DNA from: Brachypodius melanocephalos
Taxonomy: Eukaryota > Chordata > Aves > Passeriformes > Pycnonotidae
DNA: 64,000 nucleotides
Assembly: GCA_013398615.1 (NCBI GenBank)
Contig: VZSR01000170.1
Location: 746,896 to 810,895, forward strand
Direction: 5' to 3'
The notes under the pieces were generated by a model. The model did no database searches. It saw only the letters and a list, made by a program, of their open reading frames with translations, and had not been told where the DNA came from. The position numbers and the translations under genes are program-made. This document shows, piece after piece, positions 1-12,786 of the stretch (positions are counted from its first letter, which is position 1; every line of letters begins with the position of its first letter).

Positions 1-1061
1 GGCACTTCCACTGCTGCTGCTTCCCGCAGCTGGCACAAAGGCAGTGTGAACTCTGCCACATACAACCCCTCTGATTTGACAGACATTGACATATGCCCAT
101 ACCCAAACTAAATCACATCCCTATGGCAAACTGAGACAATGGAAATGACTCCAGAAAATCCTTTCCTCTATTTTGCTGAAAAAGTGTATGAAGCCTAGAA
201 AACCAGGCTGAGAAGAAGGGACACTACCCATCTTCATGTCCAAGATAGAAGACCACGGGAAGGGAAGGACAAGCAAGCCAGTCTATGGTTACAGCTGACA
301 GGTGAGACCACAGGAAATCTGGAACAAGCTGCTCCCACTGAGTAACACCTGCACACTGCCTCCTGCCATGGAGGCAAGAGACAGGGGCATGTGGGAAGCA
401 TCCAGAGAAAAGCAGGTCCCCAAGGAAGGGATACATACAGGGAGCTAGTCGTGCACACAGTTTACGGACAGTAGCCACTGACGGAATACAGGCTCAGGCA
501 TCAGAAAAGATAATTTAATATGAGCTTATGGAGCTCTACAATATGCAGAGCACTTGAATAGCAGCAGTGAAGCCTTTAAGTATAAAGCCAATGTGTATAC
601 AAAATGTATTTACAAATCTCATGATTTAGAAATCTAGTATGTAGGTTGTTCTCATAGTCAGTTTTAACCCTGTCTGTCTCTTTTGAAAGAAGTAACTCCC
701 TAATTACAAGGAAATAAAAATAATTTTCAGTCTAGTAGAAATTTATGTTCATTGGGATTTTTAAGCCAGAAAAATTTTACTTCTAGAAGAATATGTCCAA
801 AAGGGAAGTCTTGCTCTTTCAGTTTTTGAAGGTATATATTTTTGGAAGGTAAAAGATAAGAAAGAAATATCCTCTGGCAAGTTAAAAATAGCAGTAATTG
901 AAGCTTGTCAGGAGGCTGGAATGCATGAATATGCCTGGTCAACCTGTTTTAATTGGCAAGTAACACTATTCCAGGCATGCTATTCCCTGAACATGCACAT
1001 TATGTATGTAGCACATGGACAAAGAAAATTGTGCATGTGATATACAATGCTGTTTACCACA

Positions 1062-1096
1062 GTACGTACATACATACATATGTATGTACATGTATT
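1062..1096. repeat. TACA/TGTA simple repeat with 18-bp palindrome
   Basis: An alternating TACA then TGTA tract. Positions 1071-1088 form a perfect 18-bp palindrome centred on CATATG, which could extrude as a cruciform. It is probably an ordinary inverted microsatellite. Confidence 0.85.
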
Positions 1097-2893
1097 TATC
1101 AACATTCGTGCCATAGATAAGCAAATAGATGGTATGGTATGCTAAGGAGAAAGAGTATGCACAAAGGCAAAAAAATAGTATTTCCTGTTTCTATTGAGAA
1201 TCCCCATAACAAAGGAACTGACCTTTAAATCATGTTGCATCTTAATTCCCAAAGGTAAATGGTGAAATTCTTCGTTTCACCTCCGCACAAAATGAAGAGC
1301 AGAGTTAATGCTGTTCCCTTTCATATACTTCAGGCAGCAGCTAATGCCTTCTGACATTTTTCCAATGAAGCATTGTAATGCATCTCCCTCCCACTATTTT
1401 TGAAATGCGATTAACCTTTAAACTAGCTATCTGCTTCCTCTGCATAGCTTGGGTTTGGCCCTGCTTGGCCAAAAAGCAAATACTTTGCAAACGCTCTCAG
1501 GTCTGTGGCTTCATTTCCCTGGGCAGCAGACAGGTTACTAATTAAGGATTAAAATGGGGCAGTATTTGGGGTGTGCTGCACTTTGACCATCATTAGTTGC
1601 TCCTGGAGCTAGAGCTGGGGATGGTGAGGGTGTCTAAGAAGGGGAGCCAGCAGATTGATTGTTCTTAGACTCCTTGCCCTTGGGCTTGCAGAAGTCCCAG
1701 CTGCCTCTTGCTTGAGAGAGGAGGTGGCTGCAGATCTACAAGACTTTGCTGGGACAGGAGCAGCAGCTCCCACAGACCTCCCATAGGCCCTAGAGGAAAT
1801 GGGGACGGTGATGCACAAGCAGGAACCAGGCAGCCCCGATCCAAATAGCAGCCAGAGGGACCAAGGCATGCCAGCAGCAAACGAGAGCAAGTGCTTTGGG
1901 AGCCAGCAGCAGTCTGATGGACTGCTTCTCCTCACCAAACCAGACACCACCAAGCACAGCCTTTTACTGCTAAAAATATTTTGTGCTGTCACTTCCATAC
2001 TGAGCATCCACAAGCACTAGAGAGAGATAAAGAACCATGGCCACCAAAGAAAGTTATCTTTCAGATGAAAGACAGAATCCAATTGACAAAAAGCATGCTG
2101 CTCTTCAGAGGAATTAGGGAAAATGTTGATAAAGGCCATCCCACAAAAAGATTTGTGAATAATCTAATGGGGACTTCAAGTGCTGTCAGCAGCCTACACT
2201 AAGCAGAGAGGACCTCGGTATTTGAAAGTTTGTCTGAAATTCCCACAGAGAAGTAATCAGATAGTCAATACATCTTCCTCGGAAGGATTGATGGAGTTTA
2301 AATTACAAATAACTGAGTGACCCTTTTGATCTGTTTGGCTTTACTTAAGAGGCAGAAATTAAAAACAAACTCCCCTTTCTCGTACAGTATTTTGCTGATA
2401 TATATGACTAGCCCATCTTTTCACATTCTCAAAGACTAACAAATATAAAATTTAGAATAATGTGTGCTACTTTCAAAGAAACAAATAATTAACATGAGAA
2501 AGGAATACGTCAGATAGGTTCCTGAACTTGATAAAGTATTTCAGTCTCTTATGCATCACTAAATTCATTTAACACTACATACTACAACACTGGCTTCCTG
2601 TAAATGTAATTAAATTATAGCACAAAAATAAAAGCTACACTTTGTGTCTTGATCTCTTCTGAAAAGGAAATGCTGTACTTCTGAAATTATATAAGGATTT
2701 CTAGTCTTCAGCTAAATAAATCTGCGTTAGTTCGAAATTTAAAAGCAGTTTTGGTCAATATGTATGTCTGTATTATGACATACAATAATAGCCAGCAAAA
2801 TGCTTTTTAAAATAATTTTCTGTACAAAGAGGCTGACCTCTCCTTGATCTGTTTTGCAACTAGCATGGAAGGCTGCAGGAAAGAGATTTTGTA

Positions 2894-3325
2894 AATCACA
2901 GAATCACAGAATCACAGAATCAATTAGGTAGGAAAAGACCTTTAAGATCATTGATTCCAACCTATGCCCTGACACCACCTGGACAACTATTCCATAGCAC
3001 TGAGTGCCACATCCAGTCTTTCCTTAAACACCTCCAGGGACAGTGACTCCACCAACTCCCTGAGCAGCCCATTCCAATATTTAATCATCCTTTTTGTGAG
3101 GAAATTCCTCCTAATGTCCAACCTAAACCTCTCCTGGTGCCAGCTTGAGCCTGTGTTCTCTCATCCTATTGCTGGTTGCCCGGGAGAAGATGCTGGGCCC
3201 CACCTGGCTACAGTCTCCTTCCAGGTAGTTAGAGGAAGTGATAATGTGTTCCCTAAGCCTTCTCCATGCTAAACATCCCCAGCTCCCTCAGCCGCTCTTC
3301 TGGACGTGTGCTCCAGACCCTTCAT
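2894..3325 (-). mobile_element. CR1 LINE fragment, 5'-truncated
   Basis: The plus strand opens with reiterated TCACAGAA units (2896-2920), the complement of the CR1 3'-terminal octamer, so the element lies on the minus strand with its 3' end at low coordinates. It continues through recognisable CR1 3'-UTR and ORF2-end landmarks read in complement: the 'ccaacctatgcc' segment, 'cacctccagggacagtgact', 'ctgagcagcccattccaat', 'ccagctccctcagccgctc' and 'ctccagacccttca' at the right edge. About 430 bp of a roughly 4.5-kb full-length element remains, the usual result of incomplete target-primed reverse transcription. It has no coding capacity. It is in the same orientation as HECW1. Confidence 0.95.
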
Positions 3326-6300
3326 AAAGTATCAATACAATAAAATTATCTTGCAAAATAATAACAGAAGGTGTAAGCCATAAATAAGCTTCATATTTCT
3401 GATGTTTATTCCCTTACCACTCAACGTACCACTTGAAGAAAAACACAAAATGATGACAAAAGCCTCTGCAATTCACAAGTGGAGCTTATAGTGACTTGTA
3501 TCAGGTCATGAAAGTCTTTCCCTTTGCAATCCTTTAGCATTGCAAAACCCAGCCCTTGGAAGCTGTTCTTCCAAAGAGCTGTACAAGCAGGCATCATTCT
3601 GCAGAAGAAAAACTATTAATGAGAAACATACAGTGAAGATGCAGATTTCTTATTTACAAAGATGCCACATTAAAAAAAATTCACAAATAATAGTTAGGAA
3701 CATTTACTTCAGCTGCTACGTATTAAGTTCCAGTGTGGATTGAAACTTCATTGTTAATTCATTTGCCAATTTCTGCTGTAGACAATTAATATACTGCAAT
3801 TTACAGTTAGCATCCCTCCTTCTATAACTTCTCAGGGAGAAGAGTTCTGGAAAACAAGGGCCTAATCCTTCACTGGTACAGCAAGCTCAATTCTAGATCT
3901 AAGAGTTTTGCATATGCTTTTTTTTCAAGCACAGGAATGGTTCCATTTTAATCCCACAAAAAATAGCCCCTTGCCCAGCTAGAGAAAAAAAAATGGGAGA
4001 AAAGTGAACAACAAGCGGAGAACAGCAGTATGAGGAAGACATGTCAAGAGAAGGACAAAAGGGAAGTAGAAAGGGAGATAAACTGTAATAAAATGGGGAG
4101 TGAGTAGGCAGTTAGAATAATTCTTGGTCACCAAGGGCAGAATATGGTGGCCGTAAGCAAAACTGCTCCAGGCACATTAGAAACGCAGGGATGGTGGATT
4201 TCAAACCTGAAGCAGAAAGAATGACACATTAAACCCAAATGACATGTCAGTCACTCCCCAAACCAAGGAGTCTCAAATTTCAGAGAAACACTCTTATCTT
4301 TGGACATCTAGCTTACTTTCAGAGCGACTTATCACTCTTTACCACTCCAGCATTCTTCAAATTACTGCTGGGAGATAACATTCTCATTATTTCATGAGAC
4401 CAACAACAATTAAAAAAGCAAATGAGAGATTACAGAGACTCTATTAAATCTTGGCAATGATATGCCTGTGGGTTTTTAGAAGGCTTTGGATAAACAGTGG
4501 ATCCAGCTCTTCCTCACTTGCACTTGAGCTAACCACACTGAGAGTTTGAGGTCTGTCACTCAAGGGACTTCCCTCTCCTTCCCTGCAACAGTGGAACCTC
4601 TGGCTGATGTCAACGGACTCTATTTTTCTGTGGTGTCCTTGCAGTGCTAGGGAGCTGTGCTCCAGAACAAGCCACCTTGTACTTCTCTCCTGTAACCACA
4701 AATCTTCTGCTGAAAAGGTAGAAGGAATGAGGAAAGCAAGGAGTGGAGGCTCAGCAATAAAAGCTTGTGGAGCCTAAAACTCCCAAGGCAGATGTTAGGT
4801 TTCAGTGGGATGATACTGCATCTGTCCAGTAATACTGGTGCCATTTGATTCTGCATGCCCTTACAAGTGTGATAGCACCACACGGCTCTCAGTGCTACTT
4901 CAGCTGTGCCCATCCCAGCTACAGGCTTCTTTTTTTCTGCACTTCCAGATTTATTCTTATCCCTGAAGCAGGTAGATCACATTTGGGTCTCACTACAGCA
5001 ACAGCTCTACTTCACCTATGCATTGCACAAACTTATTCACAAGTAATGACATCCAGTTTGCACACAGGACTGAAGATAGAAGGGAGGAATCCAAACAAGG
5101 ATGATTCTGACTTCCCAGTGCATACTGATGTGTGGTAAGATACAACATGGAAGAATTTTGTTTGCTTGTTTTCAATATAACAACAAAGTTTCCACAGTCA
5201 GTGGAAGCCTCCCCATTGACTACACTGCAATTTGGAAAATGAGGATCAGGTCAAAGCAGTGCAGCTAGGAAATCAGCAAGAAAATTTTAAAATAAGAGAT
5301 GCTGCAGGCCCAAGGCAGTATGAAGACAAGATATAAAGGGACATTGGAACATCTGAACTGTGAACAAGGATGACATTTTTCCAGGTTAACAATGTTCATT
5401 AAATAGGGGGGAAATAATTTGCAGTATTTGAAAAATGGATTTACAGAAATGTTGAAAGACATAACAGCAAACAGTAAATTGGACCAGAGCTTGTGATCTA
5501 ACAAAGCAGTAGAAAAAAAAAGTCCAAACACAACTCAGATGTGTCATGAAGCACCACAGTGCAAAGAACCTCTTGAGAATCTGGATGGATTTTATCTGAA
5601 AAACGGTATTCAGTTATAAACTTATTACATAGTGAAAAGTCTCCAGTGAAGGAAAAAAAAATGCCTTTAAGGCTGGAGAGATCAATGGATGAGAAAGATT
5701 ACAAAAGCTAAATGTATACACAGTCATTACAGTAGTTGGGGAAGGCAGCATGGGAATATTCCAGTGTTATGAATAGTGTAATGTAAGTGTTATAAACACT
5801 AAGGAATGGGAAGGATTTAGTTCTAAACCAGAAAACTAAGAGAAGAAAAACATATGCTGAACCTTCAAAATCCACATGGCTGGCTTGACAACCTCTCCAA
5901 AACAAATCTTTCTGCTTTAAGCCTTATCCTGCCAAGAATTTTATGACTGTTATGTCCACTGTTTGCACCATGATTGATTCTATCCAGTCAGTGGTCTGAA
6001 CGTGCTGCATGGAATATGCTTCTTTTACAGGACTGAAGCCAAAATCTGGGATTTGGCGCACCAGTATCCCCAACTGATTTCTTCCAAAATATTTTAGTAG
6101 GTGGTCGTTACTGACTTCACTGTAAGACAGGGCTACACATCAATATGGGCCATCCTTGCACAGCACTGAAGCAGTTTCATCCACGGGCATAAGGACCCTA
6201 GAAATCCCTGAGAAGGCATGAGGATGTAGTACTCCCTGTCTACATTATTTCCCTCTCCTGCTATTCAGTACGAATAGCTGCAATGGAAAACTCTTTTCTA

Positions 6301-8985
6301 CCCATTCACCTAGAAAGATAAAAAGAACTGTTATTTTATGGGGAAGTAATACATGAAAATGGGAATCCTTTGGCACACAGTAAACACCTCTACCACATAT
6401 TAAACATATTTAGGGAAAAGAACTGGCAGTCTGCAGGCTTCTTTACTACAAGTTCCCTAAAAGACCATAAAGCACACCACTACTACACTAAGCACTCTGC
6501 AGAAGCTTTTTGGTGCATTGCTACAGCCAACGTTAACACAAACGACAGCTGAACCTTGGAAGCGGTGAAAGGGAAGATATGTCAGGGGCCATATGTGTTG
6601 GGGATATTCAGAAACCCTTGCATTTAAGTGTTGACTGTATCCACTTGTAAAGGGGTGAATCAGATGCAAAAGCAGTGTTCATGTCACAGCTGGTGGGTCT
6701 GTAAACAGCATATCCAGGTTTTGTCTGGCTGAATGGGTGCACCAGACACAGAACTGGGAAAGGCAAAAAGTGACTCAGCCTGATAAATCACTCTCACTGG
6801 ATCGAAGAACAGCCAGGTGAAGGTGAGCCAGGTTGGAAAAAAGAATTGATATTGCTGCACTAATATATTTGCCAAGGCCTGTGATACCTGCTCCTCTGAC
6901 ACTTTTTGTTCCTAAAATAAATTGTGCTGTGCCTAGTGAAAGCTGCCTGGCCACTGGGAACCTCTGTTGATGTTTCACAGACAGTGCAGAATTGGAGGTG
7001 TCCAACAAAGCTTAACTTGCTGAGGTGATCACAGCCAGCCACGGTTGCCATCCCCAGCCTGGCAAAAGACTCATCTACAAGATGACCTACTGAGGAGGAG
7101 CCCTAAGATCACAGTGAAATTCTCTTACAAAGGTCGTAAAAGGACTGGAATGATGGGTGACTCCAGGACGCAACAAATCCAAGTATCAACAAAATTCACT
7201 CTAAGCAGGCACATTGTGAAGAGTTTTGTCTTACAGATGGCTGTATCTGAAGCAGAGAGGTGGAGCAACCATCCAAACACAGAGAGAGAGCTTAAGTCAG
7301 GGATTACACTCATAACAAAGACACCCACAGCTCCCAGCCTTTTATGCACATTGCTGTTTCTAACATTTTACATCTCTGCTGGCAACACTGACACGCTGTC
7401 TGCTTGTATGTGCTGGATGTTTGGTAAAATAGCTGCACAAAGAAGTTCTAGTCCAAGTCTGATGGCAGGCAAAATGTACATTTTCCCACTTGTCTCAGCA
7501 GGCAAAACAGCAACACAGGCCATCTAAGCCTAAAATCAACCCAGAGAGTATTTAAACAAATTTTTAAATGTCTATTAACCAATAGTTACTAGATTTCTCA
7601 GGTTGTGGTGAGTTGCCTTTCTAGGGGAGAAATAACACCACAGGATGAAACAGAGGAGGAAAAAAGTTTTTAAGCTAAACTTCAGTCACTAATCAGGTGA
7701 AAACATTTCTACTTAAATAAATTTGAGAGGAACTACTCCAGAAAAAGCCAGCTATGGACAGAAAATTGGACCCTCCAAGATTTGCGTACGAAGACACTTT
7801 TAATAAATAGCCTTTAATAATATTTTGTTTTTATACAAGGAAATGTTGAAAAAAAGAAAGCCTACTTTATATGGGTAAGAAAAGTATCACGTTAGCCCTG
7901 ATAAACCCCTAACATCAGTGTGCACAGACACTGGAGCAAGTGATTTTTTCAAAAGTCAGCTTTAAATATTTCTCATTAGCTCCTTTACATCAGATACGGA
8001 GGTGATGACAGAAGTGAAATCTAGTAGCAGCTAAAATGCCACTAACAGAAATTATAAGATAGCTCTTTATCTACAGGCAGCTGCCAGCAGTCCATATTAA
8101 TTTATCTAAAGGGGCTTCATACTGTGGCAAATAGCAATAGCAAATGAGATAAGAGAGAAAGAGAAAGCCTTGAGATAAATGACTGCAAATATTCCAGCTG
8201 CCTCACAGTAGCCATTAAATGAGAGTCCTTACTTAAAAAAAAACACCCTTTCTTCATTATTCATAACTTTGTTTTAGTTTCATTTTTTTCCCCAATGGGC
8301 CCTTTCTTAACGAATAGCTTTTCTGCAAAGAAAACTTAAATTCTAGAGACTTTTAAATAGCAACATAGCTTTGTAATGTTCACATTTCTTAGAGAATTCT
8401 TTTTGAGTGTTTACACATATTTTTGATTGTGGGTCTGCTTCTGAAAAACTGCTGGATGCTCATAATACTATAGTTCTCTTGAGGGAAGACGAATGCACAT
8501 TTCAGACAAGTTGTTACAGAATGTAGAGGTTCCTCTCCATTGCTTAGAGCTGATAGATATTATATAGAAGGGAAGTCAGAGCACCTCTAGAGTTCAAGCT
8601 TAGCAGGAATGAAATATAATTCCTGCTCCTGAAGGCAAAGTATGTCTTAAGAAATGCTTGTTTTCCCAATTTACATATTTTTTGTCATCTTTCCACAGTT
8701 GATCTTAAAATGTGCTGAAGCAATAACATCTATATTATAAGAAAGTCAACATTTACTATTCTCCCTTCAACTAAGGGTTTTTCTATGGTCCTTTCATGAA
8801 AATCATGTATATGTGCATGGATGTTTTCAGGAAGCTTCAGGGTGGATACTATTTTTTGCCCTGAGACACATGACCACCATTTTTTACAGTTTTTTGAGAG
8901 ACTGACCGGCTGCTTAGTCCATTTCCTGAGACCATGAGCAAATGTTACATCTAATAACCAGTGCTAAATCCAGCTTTTACCTGCT

Positions 8986-9025
8986 TGTCCTGGGTTGTAG
9001 TATAGGATGTGCACAAAGTATTCTA
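8986..9025 (+). mobile_element. Possible LTR 5' terminus, cut by gap
   Basis: The 40 bases before the assembly gap begin TGTCCTGGGTTGTAGTATAG. This resembles, from memory, the 5' end of a common avian LTR family that starts TGTCCTGGGTT. Retroviral LTRs start with TG, and a contig broken just inside such a repeat is a typical collapse. No matching 3' end is visible right of the gap (from 9126), so the extent and family are unknown. Confidence 0.4.
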
Positions 9026-9125
9026 NNNNNNNNNNNNNNNNNNNNNNNNNNNNNNNNNNNNNNNNNNNNNNNNNNNNNNNNNNNNNNNNNNNNNNNNNNN
9101 NNNNNNNNNNNNNNNNNNNNNNNNN
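9026..9125. other. Assembly gap (100 N)
   Basis: A run of exactly 100 N, the conventional placeholder for a gap of unknown length. Frames that cross it are not real proteins. The left flank looks like the start of an LTR; the right flank is unremarkable AT-rich sequence. Confidence 0.99.
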
Positions 9126-10688
9126 TCTTTTATATCATCTTTATTTCCCCAGACTTGGAATACAATTATTCTGAAGTCTGAAGTTTACTGGGTATCGTCA
9201 AATTTTTAGTGATGGCAGTGGTAGTGGAAATAGAGTAAGTTTTATGCATTTCAACACCAACACTCATACAAAATTATTTGGAGGTATTTCCTAGAATACT
9301 ACAATGGCAAGCATTAAACTCCTACAATGCAGAACTGCCTCTGTTCTGCTTCTGCATACTCCCTTCCTGGCATACTCACACAAGACAAATAACAATTACC
9401 AACTCCAATGCTCCCAGCACCAAGGCTTAAAGAAAATCCACAACACACTGCCTGATATCCTAAGGATACAAATAATTTCCCAGTACTCATGACTCTCCAC
9501 AATATTACACAGTGCTACATTCAAACCTTTTAGCTCCAATTTCACCAACCCAAACATTCTCAGAAAGGACTGGGCTGTATCCACAAGATAGATTGAGACA
9601 AACACCAGCATGACCAGCAGTGTTGCAATAGTTAAGAGTTAACAGACAAGCAATAATAATAGGCTTCAACACTAATCCTCTCCTGAGCAGACTGGGAAAA
9701 GCTCATAGTTTCTTTGCTTCTCTTGTTCCAGCCTGGCTGCTAATTTAAAACATAGTTATAGATCAGTTTACATTGTGAAGGTCATACCCACAAGGCCAGG
9801 AACATTCCTTCTCTTAACAGGAGCGCAGGCTCACAAAATCTGTGCAAATGCAGACATAAATCTAAGCCATTAGGGATGTCTGAACTGGTCAAAAACAGAA
9901 GGCATCAGTGCTTTATTTCAGGTCAGAAAGGTGCTTTGTACTGACCCTTCTAACTGTCCCTACCCCACCATGAGATTGTGCTGTCGTACAGCCACATGAA
10001 CTCGATTCTGTCCTGATGAAACTAAACTGAAAGATGCACTACAGCAACTCAAGGGCATTCAGTATGCCAAGCTAAAACTGTTCTAAGCCAAGCCCCCAAA
10101 AGGCCTTCAGCAGATGTTTGCTTCTACAGACCCCTTTCTACTGGCTCACACTACTTTGTAAATGTGGATACAGCCACAGCGCCAGTTACCTTCGTAGATT
10201 CTGAGTGTTTTTCATGTCAAACAAACTCTAAAACCCGAGTGATCTTCACAGTCTTCCATGTTCTTTAAAGGGAACCAAACCCAAATCTCATATTACATGA
10301 GTTTTGCATGGGGGCAGGAGTGGGAAGAGGGGATGGGAAGAGAAAAAAGGGAACTGCTATTTCCTCAGTTATTTAGAGTGGGAACCTGAGAGAGTGGAGA
10401 CAAAACACCTTCAAAGACATCAAAGACCAGCTGTTGGTTTCTTGGGGACTGGACACACTATTAATTTTTTATTTGGTAGTGGAGTTCCTAGGAACAAGAC
10501 ATTGACTATTGTCATAAACAACAGGTATTTAGCCAGCAGGGGCAAGGATACACTTCAAAATTTGCACCTATAATTTACTGGGGTGTCTGGAGCAATGTGT
10601 CCTGTTTCATATGGTAAATTAAGCAGGAGTATCAGGGGATATTTTTATTTTTCCCAGTTAAATTTCTACATATTCATGTTGCCTACTT

Positions 10689-10711
10689 AAAAAAAAAAAA
10701 CTAAAAAAAAA
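10689..10711. repeat. Interrupted poly(A) tract
   Basis: Two A runs of about 12 and 10 bases separated by CT. No adjoining retroelement body was recognised, so this is best treated as simple sequence. Confidence 0.7.
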
Positions 10712-12435
10712 ATTTGAGTGTGTCTAATTGTCCTGGTTGCAATGCCTAAGCTGTGAAACCCAGCTGAACAGGTTCAGTCAGTGTGAAACAGCCTTATGCA
10801 CTTTCTGTTGACTTCAGACCACCAGAAGGAATACTGTGCCTCTATCCACTGAGGCAAGAGTTCATGAGTTGCCTGCACTACTTCAGAATAGGCATACAGT
10901 AATTCTTAGTGCCCAATGCTGGGTGTGGCTGTGTCTTCTCATCTATTCCAGCAAAACACTTCATTTCAAACTTAACTGTAAACATAAGTAATTTTCTGTT
11001 AAGGCCAACAAACCAGGCCGATTTCACGGCATCTCTTTTGAATTCAGTCTCTGTTTCTTCCCTAAAATATTTAAATTTCAGAAGCCTACTTCTCCTTTCA
11101 AAGAAGGACATTTTATGAGGTTACTCATGGGAACAAGTACTGCAGCTTGGCTTATTGTAACCTCCACTCCTTTCCCTCCAGGTCCTAAATAGTCACCCTT
11201 GTGTATCCCTTTTTACAGTCTCTTCAATACCCTGAACAATTTTCCAATGCCTAACACCTTGCCACCATGGTTCTTCTACAAGCTCAGACCTACTATCTAG
11301 TATTTTCTCACATATCCCCTATGTCACCAACATCTATGTCCCCAATATCATCCGTATTGAAGCCAAGCCATTTGGTTTTATCCACTACAGCACTTAAGCA
11401 ACACCATGGCTCCCTATGATGTCCCCTGTGCCTGCTCCAAAAGCTAATCTCACAACATCATATGCTTTATCTGGTTTTGGTTCTCTATCTGGGCAAGATG
11501 AAACAGTGCTATTAGAACTAAAATATCTACCTGGTGCTAGGCATACCATCAGACAAGGAAAGCAATTTACCAACATTTCCCTTTGTTGGGGCACCAATTC
11601 TTTACAAAGTCATTGGTTTTCAAGAAACACTTAAGAACTTTACATTTTTAAGACCCCTAATACACAGAGAAATGTGTCTGGAACTGATCCATCATTTTCA
11701 AAATTTACCAGAGAGCAGAGTTTATATTAACTCCAGTCTCAGCAGCAGGACTATTTCCATAGGAACCAACCAGGTTAAGAAAATCTAATTTTATACTGAA
11801 GTGAAACAATCAGGTAAAAGTGGATTGAAACCATTTCTTATTTCTCTGATGTGGGGCTGGATTTACCAGATAGAGTGGCCAAAAAAAATGCTAATGTACA
11901 TGGCTCAGTATAGCTTCCAATACACAATAAAAGGAAAAAAAAAGGCAAAACTTTCTGGGGCAATTTCAGACTGTCTCAGTCTATAATTATAGTTCATATC
12001 AAAATATCCTGTGGCTATGGAGAAAAAGGCATTCTCACAAGGTTTTTAAATGATTCATATTCTTGACTTGTAAAACCTCTCATCTGTCACAGATTACTCA
12101 AGGACTCTCAAGAGGAAACCCTGAAAATATTATACTGTCTTGATACAGGAGGTATTTTCCCAACATCCAAATGGCTTTAGAATGAATTTATCTTGAAATG
12201 TCAAGAAACCATCATCGAAAGCCTTGTTCTATCTTTGCTGAAGAAAAAGTGAGTGCAAGGACTGCAACCAGTAATTCAGAAAGGAGGAGAAAAAATTCTT
12301 GTCATCTATAAAGCCACTTAAAGACTACACTTAAGGGAGCTGTATCAGCTCACTCCTATCATTAGCCCACATTACCGTAATGCCTACAGCTACAAAAAAG
12401 CAGCAAAGAACCCAAAAGGGGAAGGGGTAACAGGG

Positions 12436-12441
12436 ACTTAC
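12436..12441 (-). other. HECW1: 5' splice donor of HECW1 exon
   Basis: On the minus strand the exon ends ATAG and is followed by GTAAGT, a full match to the donor consensus. It leaves a phase-1 intron: one base (G) of the next codon is in this exon. That fits an aspartate codon, the next residue in human HECW1 as I recall it. Confidence 0.92.
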
Positions 12442-12766
12442 CTATGAGATACATGCCAATCCAGTCCCCTGCATCCACTTCCTCTTTTATATCCCAGTAT
12501 ATCACTAGGTCCTGTGAATGCCCAATGGAGTAGTAGGAGCTGCTGACCATCAGGGTGGACCGGCTGTCTGAAGTCACGAGGTCTGTGTCACTGGTAGACC
12601 TAGGAATGGTCACCGTCTCGTGGGAATTGTTCCTGATGTCCATGTTATGGAACTGGTCAGGGTTATAGCTGTATCTGAGAGGCTCTTTGCACCGGCGCCG
12701 ATTTTGTGAGTTCCTAGATGGAGATGCCATGGCTGCCAGGCCCAGGAACCTGTTTTGGTACAGATT
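12442..12766 (-). CDS. HECW1: HECW1 coding exon (residues 10-117)
   Basis: This 325-bp exon encodes 108 codons plus one base of HECW1/NEDL1, a neuronal NEDD4-family HECT E3 ubiquitin ligase known to bind misfolded SOD1 and Dishevelled-1. The translation starts NLYQNRFLGLAA, passes through an internal Met (residue 22, MASPSRNSQ), and continues with a basic stretch (RRRCKEPLRYS), a Ser/Thr-rich segment (IPRSTSDTDLVTSDSRSTL) and, from about residue 86, the beginning of the HECW N-terminal domain (QDLVIYWDIKEEVDAGDWIG). The match to human HECW1 rather than HECW2 is clear from RCKEPLRYSYNPDQFHNMD and SSSYYSIGHSQDLVI. The C2, WW and HECT domains lie in exons outside the window at lower coordinates. 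The upstream acceptor (AG at 12767-12768) and downstream GTAAGT fix both ends. The frame is open and shows no damage. Confidence 0.96.
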
Positions 12767-12786
12767 CTGTGAAGAAAAAAAGAAAG
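12767..12786 (-). other. HECW1: 3' splice acceptor of HECW1 exon
   Basis: Read on the minus strand, a long pyrimidine tract (CTTTCTTTTTTTCTTCACAG) ends in AG immediately before AATCTGTAC (Asn-Leu-Tyr). The junction is phase 0 and joins directly to the Lys codon ending the 31463-31489 coding segment. Confidence 0.92.

Larger units (their letters stand above)
1..12441 (-). other. HECW1: HECW1 intron (3' part not in window)
   Basis: This is intronic sequence downstream of the 12442-12766 exon, since the gene runs on the minus strand. I looked for the next HECW1 coding block, which should continue the N-terminal domain (human-like NFLDYKNRG...), and saw no match on the minus strand, so this intron appears to exceed 12.4 kb. 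Contents: a palindromic TACA/TGTA tract near 1071, a CR1 fragment at 2894-3325, and a 100-N gap at 9026-9125 with LTR-like sequence on its left. A slightly GC-richer stretch at 1560-2020 has a 134-codon minus-strand frame that resembles nothing I know. The rest is AT-rich unique sequence with no supported feature. Confidence 0.75.

Noticed and set aside
1609..2013. 134-codon minus-strand frame on the same strand as HECW1
   Set aside because: It does not resemble any HECW1 segment or other known domain. The local GC-richer, stop-poor composition explains it, and no credible splice-site pair frames it.
7045..7527. 160-codon plus-strand frame
   Set aside because: It shows no domain, has no Kozak or promoter context, and the residue composition is that of random AT-rich sequence.
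12362..12441. Extension of the HECW1 exon frame beyond 12442 (GKSLLPLPLLG...)
   Set aside because: This is read-through of the intron. The GTAAGT donor at 12436-12441 and the loss of HECW1 similarity after MYLI show that the exon ends at 12442.
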